Positions 7,536 through 15,899 of a DNA stretch of 36,445 nt are shown here, piece after piece (the first letter of the stretch is position 1; each line of letters starts with the position of its first letter). The notes under the pieces were generated by a model. The model searched no databases. It saw only the letters and a list, made by a program, of their open reading frames with translations, and was not told the DNA's origin. The DNA is taken from positions 1-36,445 of the forward strand of contig SPVA01000050.1 of the NCBI GenBank assembly GCA_013530545.1, in the 5' to 3' direction. The position numbers were made by a program, and so were the translations under genes. Origin of the DNA: Acinetobacter lwoffii. Lineage in GTDB: Bacteria; Pseudomonadota; Gammaproteobacteria; Pseudomonadales; Moraxellaceae.

Positions 7536-9200
7536 ATGAAAAACATTCGACTTAGCCCGTTATTGACAGGAATTATTCTTGCGGGCTGTTCAAGTTATAC
7601 CTTTGCACAATTGGGAACCAACCTTTCAGTTGATTTACGTGCACTATCCATGGGGAATGCCGTCACCGCAGATCCTCCAGGGGTCAATGCCATCCACTTT
7701 AACCCGGCTGCACTGACTAAAATTGATGGTCTGCAAACCGAACAGCAAATCATTGTGGCTAATTTTGATATCCAGCGTGAGTTTTCAGTACCGGCCGGAT
7801 ATAACGTATTTGGCTATTCTGATGATCCTATTGTCTGTAATGACGGACCTGAAGTTTCATCTGATTTGTGTACCGATTTTAAAGGTCCGGTCAAAGGCGA
7901 TGTGGAATATGTCAGCCTTTATGTCCCTTTTCTGAAAAAAATGGTGGATTTAGGGGAAGGCCTTCCTTTGACTGCACCGACCATGGGGATTGCATACAAT
8001 CCACCTGGATCTAAAGCCACTTATGCGACTGCTGTTTATGCTCCTCTCATGGCAGGTTTTGGTCATGAAGATGGGAACCCGGCAAACTTTATGGGGCAGC
8101 AGGTTGCTTTAGAGCGGATTACCTATCTGTCACCATCCATCGGTTATGAGGTCAATGACCAACTGTCGATTGGTGCTTCTATCGGGATGTCTTATCAAGC
8201 CATCGGGATGAAAACGGACTTGCGTTTCCCGAATGAGTTGATCGGGATGTTGCGTATGATCGACGAAGTTGTGTGTACGCCGTTTAAAGAAAATTCCGAC
8301 ATTATTACAGATATTCTTTTGCTCGGGATCTGTAATGCGGATGAGGGGATGAATCCATTTGGCAAGTTTGGTCAAATGCAACTGGAGCTTGAGCAAAACT
8401 TAAGCCCAAGTTATAACCTGGGAATATTGTGGGAACCGCGCGAAGACTTTAGTTTTGGTATGGTGTACCAAAGTGCTGCAAAAATGCGCTTAAAAGGTAA
8501 ATATCATATTGATAATGCCAAAGCTCCTCAGGAAATGATTAAAGGTTTAATGACCTCACCGACCGGCCAGATTCTGGCTGCAATTCTTGGATTTCCTAAT
8601 TACATACCATCGAGTGAATCTGGTCTGGTGTCGCAGGATTTTGAATATCCGGCGCATTTTCAGGCAGGTATCAAATATAAAGTGATGCCAGATTTGCAAG
8701 TGAATTTTGATATTGGCTGGACAGATTACAAGGTCTGGGACGAATTTAAATTCGAATTTGATCGTACCATTTCAGCCCTAAAAATTGCCAAAATTTTGTC
8801 TGCCAATGTTACTGACTCAACCTTGGCTTTACCGATGGGATTTGAATCGCCGTGGAACTTTGGTATCGGGATGGAGTATTCCGCTACAGACCGTTTGAAG
8901 CTTCGGGCAGGTTATGAACCACGGACCAGTGCTATTCCAAAAAATAAGCGTAATACCATGGTACCGATCAATGGTGCACAGTTATTTGGTTTAGGTGTGG
9001 GTTACCGTTTTGATGCAGACACTGATCTGGATCTATCAATTGGTTTCTTGCGTAGCAAAGATCAGATTCCAGCAAATACCAGTAGTTTAGCCAACCAGAC
9101 AGGGGTAAATAACCTGTTATTAAACCCATATGCAGGTTTAAACGTAAAAACAGATACCAAAATTACAATTTTAGGTTTGAACTATCGCACGCGTTGGTAA
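7536..9200 (+). CDS. filD: FilD, OmpP1/FadL-family outer-membrane transport protein
   Basis: 554 residues. The FadL-like N-terminal signature follows the signal peptide: LSVDLRALSMGNAVTADPPG then NAIHFNPAALTKIDG, the segment that in FadL forms the plug/hatch. The rest alternates barrel strands and ends in an aromatic residue (LGLNYRTRW), as outer-membrane barrels commonly do. FadL-type proteins pass hydrophobic compounds such as fatty acids across the outer membrane. Whether FilD transports a lipid or serves FilA export is unknown. The signal region contains both a perfect lipobox (LAGC, Cys18, followed by SS) and a possible signal peptidase I site after TFA (residue 24). Good Shine-Dalgarno AGGGG. 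Only 7 bases separate it from filE. Confidence 0.82.
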   Translation: MKNIRLSPLLTGIILAGCSSYTFAQLGTNLSVDLRALSMGNAVTADPPGVNAIHFNPAALTKIDGLQTEQQIIVANFDIQREFSVPAGYNVFGYSDDPIVCNDGPEVSSDLCTDFKGPVKGDVEYVSLYVPFLKKMVDLGEGLPLTAPTMGIAYNPPGSKATYATAVYAPLMAGFGHEDGNPANFMGQQVALERITYLSPSIGYEVNDQLSIGASIGMSYQAIGMKTDLRFPNELIGMLRMIDEVVCTPFKENSDIITDILLLGICNADEGMNPFGKFGQMQLELEQNLSPSYNLGILWEPREDFSFGMVYQSAAKMRLKGKYHIDNAKAPQEMIKGLMTSPTGQILAAILGFPNYIPSSESGLVSQDFEYPAHFQAGIKYKVMPDLQVNFDIGWTDYKVWDEFKFEFDRTISALKIAKILSANVTDSTLALPMGFESPWNFGIGMEYSATDRLKLRAGYEPRTSAIPKNKRNTMVPINGAQLFGLGVGYRFDADTDLDLSIGFLRSKDQIPANTSSLANQTGVNNLLLNPYAGLNVKTDTKITILGLNYRTRW

Positions 9201-9207
9201 GGGAAAA

Positions 9208-10410
9208 ATGATCAAGACAAGGAACGTTGGATTGACAGCGGTACTGGCATTAAATCTGGTATCCGTGTCTTTTTATACAAGCGCTAAAGAATTTATTACG
9301 ATTATTGGTCCAGATGGCCGACCATTAGTCGTACCCCGTAATAATGCAGAGAAAAAAACTGAAGACAAATCTCGATTGTTGAAAAAAGTAGAAGCTGCAA
9401 TAGTTCAGCCTGTAACTGTAAGACAAAACATAGAAAAATTGCCCGTCGTAGAAAATAGGCAAGTTAAACTTAAGCATGACCATAATATGGTTGTACAACC
9501 AGTACAACCAGTACAACCAGTACAACCAGTACAACCAGTACAACCAGTACAACCAGTACAACCAGTACAACCAGTACAACCAGTACAACCAGTACAACTG
9601 CATACTGTGCAAGAAAAGATTCAGTCTAAACCACAATTAAAACCTGAATCTCAAGCTATTCAAAATCCTGATATTGGAGCTGGATCTTCTGTTGCTATTA
9701 TACAAAAACCGGGATTTAGCCAGGTTGAAGGCATTGAATATGTGGATAGTGAGTATCTGGAAAATAAAGAATTTAATTTGGAAGGCAAAAAACGTTTCTA
9801 TAGCATGCCCGAAGGAGTAGTAGATAAAAATATTGGAACTACCCGGATCCAGACAATTGAACGTGAAAAAGGGGTGGGACAATCCGTATTAAAATCCTTG
9901 TTTCAAACGCCAGAAGTAGATTCTGGTCCTGTGGTACTGGCTCAAAGTTATTATCGTATTTCACAGTCGGAGACCATCGATAGCTTGGGCAAACAGTGTT
10001 TTAATGATAAGAAAATTAAAAAAGCTAAAGAAATCAGCCTTAAAAAAGCAGTTAACCTCTGGCCTCGTGCGCCTCTTAAAGCAGACCAATTTGATTTTGA
10101 AGTGGTAAAGCTTCAATCCGATATCCAGAATATTCAGATCAATTCTTATGCCTCTAGCCAGAAAAATCCAACGTATTATTGGCCTTTTGTTGTGTTTTTA
10201 GACAGTCGTGGTTGTGTGCTTGAAGGAGCGGGTGGTTTTAAAAATCAGGAAGGACAGGCGAATATTATTCAACATGAGCGTATCGAAGGGATTCTCCAGA
10301 TTCCTGCTCAAAGTGAATATATATTATTGACGCCTTTGGCCTCAGCAATAGATGTTGAAGACAAGATGCTGATAAATCATGGACAACTAAAATTAGTCGC
10401 CATTCGATAA
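9208..10410 (+). CDS. filE: FilE, exported protein with Val-Gln-Pro repeat
   Basis: 400 residues. N-terminal signal peptide with probable cleavage after TSA (residue 25-26), then EFITIIGPDGRPLVVPR. Residues 96-130 are 11 perfect Val-Gln-Pro triplets, predicted to form an extended polyproline-like rod such as those spanning the periplasm in TonB or crossing a surface layer. The C-terminal part (about residues 235-400) looks globular, with QSYYRISQSETIDSLGKQC and two cysteines (about residues 266 and 336) that could pair. I recall a FilE C-terminal family in databases covering this region. AAGGGA precedes the ATG, and filF starts 21 bases downstream. Biochemical function is unknown. Confidence 0.8.
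   Translation: MIKTRNVGLTAVLALNLVSVSFYTSAKEFITIIGPDGRPLVVPRNNAEKKTEDKSRLLKKVEAAIVQPVTVRQNIEKLPVVENRQVKLKHDHNMVVQPVQPVQPVQPVQPVQPVQPVQPVQPVQPVQPVQLHTVQEKIQSKPQLKPESQAIQNPDIGAGSSVAIIQKPGFSQVEGIEYVDSEYLENKEFNLEGKKRFYSMPEGVVDKNIGTTRIQTIEREKGVGQSVLKSLFQTPEVDSGPVVLAQSYYRISQSETIDSLGKQCFNDKKIKKAKEISLKKAVNLWPRAPLKADQFDFEVVKLQSDIQNIQINSYASSQKNPTYYWPFVVFLDSRGCVLEGAGGFKNQEGQANIIQHERIEGILQIPAQSEYILLTPLASAIDVEDKMLINHGQLKLVAIR
9493..9597 (+). repeat. Perfect 9-bp tandem repeat in filE (11 copies)
   Basis: Eleven identical copies of GTACAACCA (9493-9591), followed by a partial GTACAA. Each copy encodes Val-Gln-Pro with identical codons, so the array is young or actively homogenised by slippage. Copy-number change would alter rod length without breaking the frame. 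Confidence 0.97.
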
Positions 10411-10431
10411 GGACTATTCGAGTACAAAAAG

Positions 10432-12363
10432 ATGAAAAATAAAATATTATTTCCATTTGCTTTAACCACACTTTTAACGGCACTGAGTGGGTGTGGTGGG
10501 GAAAGTGCCAATGTCATTCCAGAAAAAAATGATGAAGCCACGACCAATGGTACTTGTACCCCAGGTACAACTAACTGTGTGGAATGGGGGCTGGAATATC
10601 CGCTCGATGGTTTGAACTTTAACTGTAGTAGCGATACAGAAAATACCTTTATTACGTTATTTGATAGTAAAAACGGGGTTGCTTCTGGAACCTGTCAAAA
10701 GACGGATAATATTGAGTTTTATATTCAAAGTTTTGCTTCGCGCAAGATTAATTTAGGTCAAATTAAACTCAGCGATTATGCTAGTTTTAGTGCCCAGACC
10801 CAGCTGCCGCGTTTAAGTGTCATCGATATTGCAACTGGGATTGCTCGACGTCCGGTAGGGGATTTGGTGCCTAATGATCCTACCGTTCAGGTGGCCATGC
10901 GTCTGGTTAAAATTCTGCAAGCTTTGGCGCTAGAAGAAGGGCGTATTATTAATCCATCTGATGTACAACCTTTGTATATTACTGAAGAGATGCGTAAAGA
11001 CCTGGCGAAAACCAGTGAGAATATCAATTTGATGGATGCCGATTTGGCGACCAAAATTAAAGATTTTGTTGATATCAGCACAATTTCGGATGAGGTGGCT
11101 TTTGCCACCGTTAAAAAACTGGTGACGATTGCCAACGCAGCCGTGTATCAGCCAGAATTTTCATTATTCTCAACTTCAGGCGTGATTGGAAGTAACCTGA
11201 CGGGTTCAGATGGACTGGTGGGCTGTAATCAAAACCCTTGTGATATTAAGAATAAGAATACTAAATATTTATTTGGCCATTTCATGCTGATTACTGATCG
11301 CCAGGGCTATACCTTTGGCAGCGGCCTGCAATGGCGTGATACCCAGTTAACATTGGCTAAAGAAAATTTATCTTCCTTAGGGGGGATTAATGCTCAACTC
11401 ATCCGTAAGGTGAAACCGGTACAAATGACCGCTGATCCGCAAAGTTCATGGATTCATCCAACCAGTAAAACCATTAACACGCCTTACCGTCTGAATATCG
11501 CAAATAATGCGACTCCGCTTGAGTTGTATCAAGGCAGATTATTGAATGATTATGTGATCGCGGGTAAAGAAGCTTTCTATAAAGTGGTGACTGACAAAAA
11601 ATCGCTGGATACTTCCGATCAAGCCAACTTGGGGTCGTGGCGTTTGCAGGCCGATGGTGAAAACTATACGGGAAGCATTGATCTCTACAAGATTTTCCCG
11701 ATTAGTTATCTAGATCGTCAGGTCTTTAAAACAGCGCAGAATGTGGCAGATAAGGAGAAATATATCTTCCCAATGTATGCCAATCTGGAATTTAAATTTA
11801 CAGATACCACTGTCAGCCCAATTACTTTAGGAATCGTAATTGACAGCAATGGTGATGTACGCACCAATATGCAATCCTCTAGTAATTTCGCGACTGATCC
11901 GGTGAATGGCTGTCAAGGCGATGTGTTGGCAGATACGCTCTTAGATCATCAAGGCATACAACAATATCGCCTTGGAACTTTGGGACGTGCATTTGTCGCT
12001 GATAAAGCGGTTTCCATGCGCCTGATTTTGGCCAATGAAAAGTTTGGTAATATCAATGGCGCATTGGTAGGGGTAGACTCACGCATCCAGTCTTCACCGG
12101 ATTCTAGGGATTCGATTGTGATCGGTGGTGCGCTGCTCAATTTGTCTAATGTGTTGGATACTAATGTGGGCCAGAATGGGCGTGTAACTTTCCTGAATTC
12201 GGCAGGGGATGGGGTACAATGGGCCAATACCTATGCGAGTTTTCAAAAAGTTTATAATAATAACAATGAGGGTGAAACACCGGCAGATATTAGCCTGGCA
12301 AAATTAAACGGTGGTTCGGTTGAGTTTAAACTCGCGGATTGCTATCAAGTCAAAGCTAAATAA
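10432..12363 (+). CDS. filF: FilF, large putative surface lipoprotein
   Basis: 643 residues beginning with a lipoprotein signal peptide: basic start, hydrophobic core and lipobox LSGC with Cys21, followed by GG and a Glu/Asn/Thr-rich linker. No Asp at +2, so sorting to the outer membrane is expected. Several cysteine pairs in the mature protein (for example around CTPGTTNC, and GCNQNPC at about residue 265) could form disulfides. No enzymatic motif seen. Last gene of the fil locus, directly followed by a strong terminator. FilF is annotated as a putative pilus assembly protein in Acinetobacter and, as I recall, has been considered as a vaccine antigen; no pilin or chaperone-usher signature is visible here. 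Confidence 0.8.
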   Translation: MKNKILFPFALTTLLTALSGCGGESANVIPEKNDEATTNGTCTPGTTNCVEWGLEYPLDGLNFNCSSDTENTFITLFDSKNGVASGTCQKTDNIEFYIQSFASRKINLGQIKLSDYASFSAQTQLPRLSVIDIATGIARRPVGDLVPNDPTVQVAMRLVKILQALALEEGRIINPSDVQPLYITEEMRKDLAKTSENINLMDADLATKIKDFVDISTISDEVAFATVKKLVTIANAAVYQPEFSLFSTSGVIGSNLTGSDGLVGCNQNPCDIKNKNTKYLFGHFMLITDRQGYTFGSGLQWRDTQLTLAKENLSSLGGINAQLIRKVKPVQMTADPQSSWIHPTSKTINTPYRLNIANNATPLELYQGRLLNDYVIAGKEAFYKVVTDKKSLDTSDQANLGSWRLQADGENYTGSIDLYKIFPISYLDRQVFKTAQNVADKEKYIFPMYANLEFKFTDTTVSPITLGIVIDSNGDVRTNMQSSSNFATDPVNGCQGDVLADTLLDHQGIQQYRLGTLGRAFVADKAVSMRLILANEKFGNINGALVGVDSRIQSSPDSRDSIVIGGALLNLSNVLDTNVGQNGRVTFLNSAGDGVQWANTYASFQKVYNNNNEGETPADISLAKLNGGSVEFKLADCYQVKAK

Positions 12364-12380
12364 TATTCTTTAAAAATAAA

Positions 12381-12411
12381 AAAAATCCCATCTTAGTATG
12401 GGATTTTTTTA
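12381..12411 (+). terminator. Terminator after filF, shared with the convergent Nudix gene
   Basis: Stem ATCCCAT (12385-12391) / ATGGGAT (12398-12404), loop CTTAGT, with A-run before and T-run after. Works in both directions and closes the fil operon. Confidence 0.88.
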
Positions 12412-12423
12412 TGGATGTTAGAT

Positions 12424-12972
12424 TTAACCCGTGTGGTCTAGACGCGTGCCTAAGGTTTCCAGATGCATTGGAAAAATATTATTTTTACGGTCTTCAAAAT
12501 AATGTCTGAGAGTATGTTCTACACTCGGGAAGGCAAGTTCGGTCCAGGGAATATCTGCTTCATCAAATAAACGTGTTTCGATGGTCTCTTCACCCGCACC
12601 AAATTTTCCATCAATCAGATTGGCTTTAAATAGCACATAAATCTGACCAATACGCGGAATGTTATACATACAGTACAACTGTTCAATATCTACTTCAGCT
12701 TCGGCTTCTTCACGGGTTTCCCGTGCAGCCCCTTGCTCCATGGTTTCAAACAGTTCCATATAGCCGGCAGGTAAAGTCCATAAGCCGTAGCGTGGTTCAA
12801 TGGCACGACGGCATAACAGTACTTTGTTTTCGAATAAGACTAAAGCACCACAAATTACTTTCGGATTAATGTAATGAATAGAGCCGCATGAATCACATAC
12901 GCTGCGAATTTGCTGATCGCCCAAAGGAATTTTAGCAGTGGTTTTATGTCCACAATTCACACAGAAGTTCAT
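12424..12972 (-). CDS. Nudix hydrolase with N-terminal zinc ribbon
   Basis: From the ATG at 12972 the protein has 182 residues. It opens with two CxxC knuckles (CVNCG and CDSCG) forming a predicted zinc ribbon. The Nudix box follows: GYMELFETMEQGAARETREE fits G-x5-E-x7-R-E-x2-E-E, with the usual late Gly replaced. Nudix enzymes hydrolyse nucleoside diphosphates linked to another group; the substrate cannot be told (NADH pyrophosphatase-like proteins share the ribbon plus Nudix layout). The frame is open upstream to 13131. An ATG pair at 13027-13032 has a better Shine-Dalgarno (GGGAGAG) and would add a hydrophobic stretch, but family resemblance favours the MNFCVNCG start. Divergent from another Nudix gene. 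Confidence 0.85.
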   Translation of the reverse strand: MNFCVNCGHKTTAKIPLGDQQIRSVCDSCGSIHYINPKVICGALVLFENKVLLCRRAIEPRYGLWTLPAGYMELFETMEQGAARETREEAEAEVDIEQLYCMYNIPRIGQIYVLFKANLIDGKFGAGEETIETRLFDEADIPWTELAFPSVEHTLRHYFEDRKNNIFPMHLETLGTRLDHTG

Positions 12973-13071
12973 ATTCATCATCAATGATAAAAGTATGCTC
13001 AGGATAACTGAAAAAGCAAAATTTGGCATCATTTCTCTCCCGCCCCGACTAAAATCAGCTATGATGAAATT

Positions 13072-13704
13072 ATGATCATCGTCAGAGTTGAAAGAATGGA
13101 TGCATGTGAATTGACACAAAGGTTGCAGCAACGCTTACGTTTTTCCAAGCGTATCCGATCTGCGCATGCTGCCGTGTTGATTGCAATTACAGATGAAGCT
13201 GACCCGAAAGTATTGCTGACGCGCCGTTCAGCTTATTTGAATAATCATGCCGGAGAAGTCTCATTTCCGGGTGGCAAGCGCGATCCGCAAGATACCAGTA
13301 ATATTGTGGTGGCTTTAAGAGAAGCCTATGAGGAAACGGCTCTCAATCCTTTTGATGTACATTTAATGGGTGATTTACCCATGCAAAAAGCCCGCAATGG
13401 CATGCTGGTCAAACCGATTGTGGGACTGATTCCTCCGCAAGTGAAGCTGATTCCACAACCGACGGAAATCGACCGGATTTTCTTTGCCTCATTGCAGCAT
13501 TTACTTGAAGTGACGCCCACACCTTATGAAGTTCGCTTTGCTCAGCAATCCTTATATTTTCCGAGTATGCGGGTAGAAAATGAAGTGGTTTGGGGCTTGA
13601 CCGCACGTATGTTGATTTCTTTATTTCAATATGGGCTGGATTATAAAAAAGACTGGCCATTCTTGCTTAATTCTCCAACGTTTAAACGCTCCAAATTTTT
13701 TTAA
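13072..13704 (+). CDS. CoA pyrophosphatase-like Nudix hydrolase (NudL type)
   Basis: 210 residues. The NudL-type pattern is visible: AAVLIAITDEADPKVLLTRR, then NHAGEVSFPGGKRDPQD and ALREAYEETAL, i.e. the Nudix box with metal-binding glutamates and the UPF0035 context (HAGEVSFPGG) of CoA and acyl-CoA diphosphatases, which split CoA to 4'-phosphopantetheine and 3',5'-ADP. Ends in KRSKFF. The start is uncertain: ATG 13072 has no good Shine-Dalgarno, and ATG 13096 (MDACELTQ) follows GAAAGA closely. Followed 21 bases later by the gamma-carbonic-anhydrase gene, so probably co-transcribed. Together with the opposite gene it forms a divergent Nudix pair. Confidence 0.85.
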   Translation: MIIVRVERMDACELTQRLQQRLRFSKRIRSAHAAVLIAITDEADPKVLLTRRSAYLNNHAGEVSFPGGKRDPQDTSNIVVALREAYEETALNPFDVHLMGDLPMQKARNGMLVKPIVGLIPPQVKLIPQPTEIDRIFFASLQHLLEVTPTPYEVRFAQQSLYFPSMRVENEVVWGLTARMLISLFQYGLDYKKDWPFLLNSPTFKRSKFF

Positions 13705-13725
13705 CCATTGAATAGGATTTTATCA

Positions 13726-14256
13726 ATGTTGTACAAATTTCAGGGATATATACCTACCGCTACACATCAGCCATGGGATGGCTGGGTGGCACCAACCGCA
13801 ACCGTGATTGGGCAAGTTGAACTTGGGCGCCAAGTCAGTGTCTGGTTTGGGGCTGTAGTACGTGCAGATAACAGTAAAATTAAATTGGGTGACTTTAGTA
13901 ATGTGCAGGAAAATGCAGTACTGCATACGGATGCCGGCATTGAGATGAATATTGGCAATTATGTGACAATTGGGCATCAGGCCATGCTGCATGGCTGTAC
14001 CATTGGAGATAACAGCCTGATCGGAATTCAAGCCGTCATTCTGAACAATGCCGTGATTGGCAAGAATTGTATTATCGGGGCCAATGCCTTGATTCCTGAA
14101 GGTAAGATCATTCCGGATAATTCCGTGGTGATGGGCTCACCTGGTAAAGTGGTGAAAACGCTGGATGATGACAGTATTCAAAAATTAACAATGAGCGCCA
14201 TGCATTATGCTGAACATTTTCAAAACTTTCAGGAGTTGGAAGAAGTGCAACTCTAA
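13726..14256 (+). CDS. Gamma-carbonic anhydrase-like hexapeptide-repeat protein
   Basis: 176 residues folding as a left-handed beta-helix: regular hexapeptide repeats run from VAPTATVIGQVELG to NCIIGANALIPEG. The gamma-class metal-site pattern is present (VVRADNSKIKLGDFSNVQENAVLHTD, then GHQAMLHGCTIGDN), giving the His residues that would bind Zn/Fe at trimer interfaces. Close relatives include YrdA/CaiE/PaaY-type proteins, whose activity as carbonic anhydrase or thioesterase varies. I start at ATG 13726 because AGGA (13714-13717) sits eight bases upstream; a TTG at 13708 is poorer. It lies away from the paa cluster, so I do not call it PaaY. Confidence 0.9.
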   Translation: MLYKFQGYIPTATHQPWDGWVAPTATVIGQVELGRQVSVWFGAVVRADNSKIKLGDFSNVQENAVLHTDAGIEMNIGNYVTIGHQAMLHGCTIGDNSLIGIQAVILNNAVIGKNCIIGANALIPEGKIIPDNSVVMGSPGKVVKTLDDDSIQKLTMSAMHYAEHFQNFQELEEVQL

Positions 14257-14283
14257 GGCACTCTTTTAATGAGTGAATCATAA

Positions 14284-14306
14284 GCCTAGATTTTCTAGGC
14301 ATTTTT
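14284..14306 (+). terminator. Rho-independent terminator 1 before tsaB
   Basis: Stem GCCTAGA (14284-14290) / TCTAGGC (14294-14300) with a 3-base loop, followed by ATTTTTG. Ends the Nudix-carbonic anhydrase transcript. Confidence 0.8.
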
Positions 14307-14333
14307 GTATCTGTTTCGGGAAAATCTCGCGTA

Positions 14334-14368
14334 GCGGATATGAGTGGAGTATCATATCCGCGTTTTTT
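14334..14368 (+). terminator. Rho-independent terminator 2 before tsaB
   Basis: Perfect 10-bp stem GCGGATATGA (14334-14343) / TCATATCCGC (14352-14361) followed by GTTTTTT. It lies 25 bases before the tsaB ATG, so it could also act as a leader attenuator or limit read-through into tsaB. Confidence 0.82.
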
Positions 14369-14392
14369 ATATTCTCTGAATTAAGGTTGTGC

Positions 14393-15058
14393 ATGAAAGT
14401 GCTGGCATTGGAGACTGCCAATGAGCAGTGTTCCGTTTCTGTAATCGATGATACTCAAGAACTATTTTTTCAGCTTGATGCGCGCGCCAAGGCACAAACG
14501 CAAACGATTCTCCCGATGATTGAACAAGGTCTGCAAGATCTTGGGCTGGCCATTGCTGATTTGACCGCGATTGCCTTTAGTCGTGGTCCGGGTTCTTTTA
14601 GCGGTGTCCGCATTAATGCTGCCGTGACTCAGGCCTTGGCTTGGTCCAATGATGTGCTGGTGATTCCGGTGTCGACTTTACAGGCTTTGGCACAGGCAGC
14701 CTACCGTTTGCATGGTCTGACTGAAGTGTCTGCGGTATTGGATGCCCGCATGAGCGAAGTCTATATCGCGAGCTATCAACTGGATGCACAAGGGATTATG
14801 CAACCGGTCGATGATGAGCAACTGTTAAGTTATGCAGAAGGTAGCCAAGCTGTGCGCTTTACCCCGGTTGGCTCAGGTGCTGAATTGGTACAAAGCGAAA
14901 CTTCAATTTATAAAGATGTGCATGCGACCGCACAGGATATCGCCAGCATTGCACGTGCAGCGGCACAAGTAGAAAACTGGGTGAGTGCAGAATTGGCATT
15001 ACCCGTATATTTACGCGATAACGCGTGGAAAAAAATTCCAGAACAAGGCAAAGCATAA
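14393..15058 (+). CDS. tsaB: tRNA threonylcarbamoyladenosine synthesis protein TsaB
   Basis: 221 residues. Non-catalytic ASKHA-fold partner of TsaD and TsaE in forming t6A37 on ANN-decoding tRNAs. Typical TsaB features: N-terminal MKVLALETANEQCSVSV, the segment AIAFSRGPGSFSGVRI, and LDARMSEVYIASY. It lacks the long TsaD metal-binding motif. The start at ATG 14393 gives the canonical N-terminus; an in-frame upstream extension crosses two terminator hairpins and is not credible. uppP follows 16 bases downstream with its own Shine-Dalgarno, so tsaB-uppP-rsmJ is a likely operon. Confidence 0.95.
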   Translation: MKVLALETANEQCSVSVIDDTQELFFQLDARAKAQTQTILPMIEQGLQDLGLAIADLTAIAFSRGPGSFSGVRINAAVTQALAWSNDVLVIPVSTLQALAQAAYRLHGLTEVSAVLDARMSEVYIASYQLDAQGIMQPVDDEQLLSYAEGSQAVRFTPVGSGAELVQSETSIYKDVHATAQDIASIARAAAQVENWVSAELALPVYLRDNAWKKIPEQGKA

Positions 15059-15074
15059 TTAATTAGGATAAAGC

Positions 15075-15899
15075 ATGGATCTTTTACTGCTACTCAAAGC
15101 GGCCATCATGGGTATTATCGAAGGCATTACCGAGTTTTTGCCTATTTCCAGTACCGGCCATTTGATTTTGGCATCAGAATTAATGAATTTCTGGACCAAG
15201 GAAAAGAGTGATGTATTCGTCATCGCGATCCAGATGGGGGCAATTGCTGCCGTTATTTATGAATATTGGGCACGTCTTTGGGGGGCAGCGACCGGGATTG
15301 TCAGCGGTGAACCGCAAGGTCGCCGTCTAGGCATTGGCCTGATTCTGGCTTCTATTCCGATTATATTGATTGGTCTGACGCTGGGACAAACCGTCAAACA
15401 ATTACTGTTTAATGATATTGCGATTGCCATTGGTTTAATTGTCGGTGGTCTGATCATTATCTGGATTGAAAAGAATCCACCACAAGTCCGTGTGCATGAA
15501 GTTGAAGAACTCAGCATTAGAGATGCGATCTGGATTGGCCTGATTCAGGTTTTATCCTTGATTCCGGGTACTTCCCGTTCAGGCGCAACCATTATCGGTG
15601 CGATGTTTTTGGGTGTGTCCCGTAAGGCAGCAACTGAATTCTCATTTTTTCTGGGTATTCCGGTGATCATTGGCGCTGGCTTGCTGGATCTTTATCAAAG
15701 CTATGATGTGTTAAATACGACTGAAGACTGGACCGTGATCGGAGTTGGGCTTCTGGTTTCCTTTATCTCGGCATTGATATTAATTCGTGCGCTGGTCGCT
15801 TACGTGGCCAAACGCGACTTTATGATCTTTGCCTGGTATCGTATTGCTTCGGGTCTGCTGATTTTATTATTTGCCTATACAGGTTGGAAATTATGGTAA
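15075..15899 (+). CDS. uppP: Undecaprenyl-diphosphate phosphatase
   Basis: Integral membrane enzyme (BacA/UppP family) that dephosphorylates undecaprenyl pyrophosphate and so recycles the lipid carrier for peptidoglycan and other surface glycans; extra copies confer bacitracin resistance. 274 residues, nearly all hydrophobic helices. The two active-site motifs are intact: [15 protein letters not shown] (residues 16-30, with E20, S26 and H29) and PGTSRSGAT in the second half. AGGA precedes the ATG. Its last codons overlap the start of rsmJ by seven bases, which points to translational coupling. Confidence 0.97.
   Translation: MDLLLLLKAAIMGIIEGITEFLPISSTGHLILASELMNFWTKEKSDVFVIAIQMGAIAAVIYEYWARLWGAATGIVSGEPQGRRLGIGLILASIPIILIGLTLGQTVKQLLFNDIAIAIGLIVGGLIIIWIEKNPPQVRVHEVEELSIRDAIWIGLIQVLSLIPGTSRSGATIIGAMFLGVSRKAATEFSFFLGIPVIIGAGLLDLYQSYDVLNTTEDWTVIGVGLLVSFISALILIRALVAYVAKRDFMIFAWYRIASGLLILLFAYTGWKLW

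Noticed and set aside
7723..7935. Alternate-frame open frame inside filD
   Set aside because: It overlaps the FadL-like coding frame, lacks its own ribosome-binding site and shows no family pattern.
9493..9597. Repeat array as a possible CRISPR
   Set aside because: Units are 9 bp, contiguous, without spacers, and lie in frame inside a gene.
9325..9636. Minus-strand open frame with a repeated Leu-Tyr-Trp pattern
   Set aside because: It is the antisense shadow of the Val-Gln-Pro repeat in filE; the plus-strand gene has a signal peptide, ribosome-binding site and operon context.
13726..14256. Gamma-carbonic-anhydrase gene as paaY
   Set aside because: Similar fold, but it is 15 kb from the paa cluster and co-directional with a Nudix gene; a general YrdA-type role is more likely.
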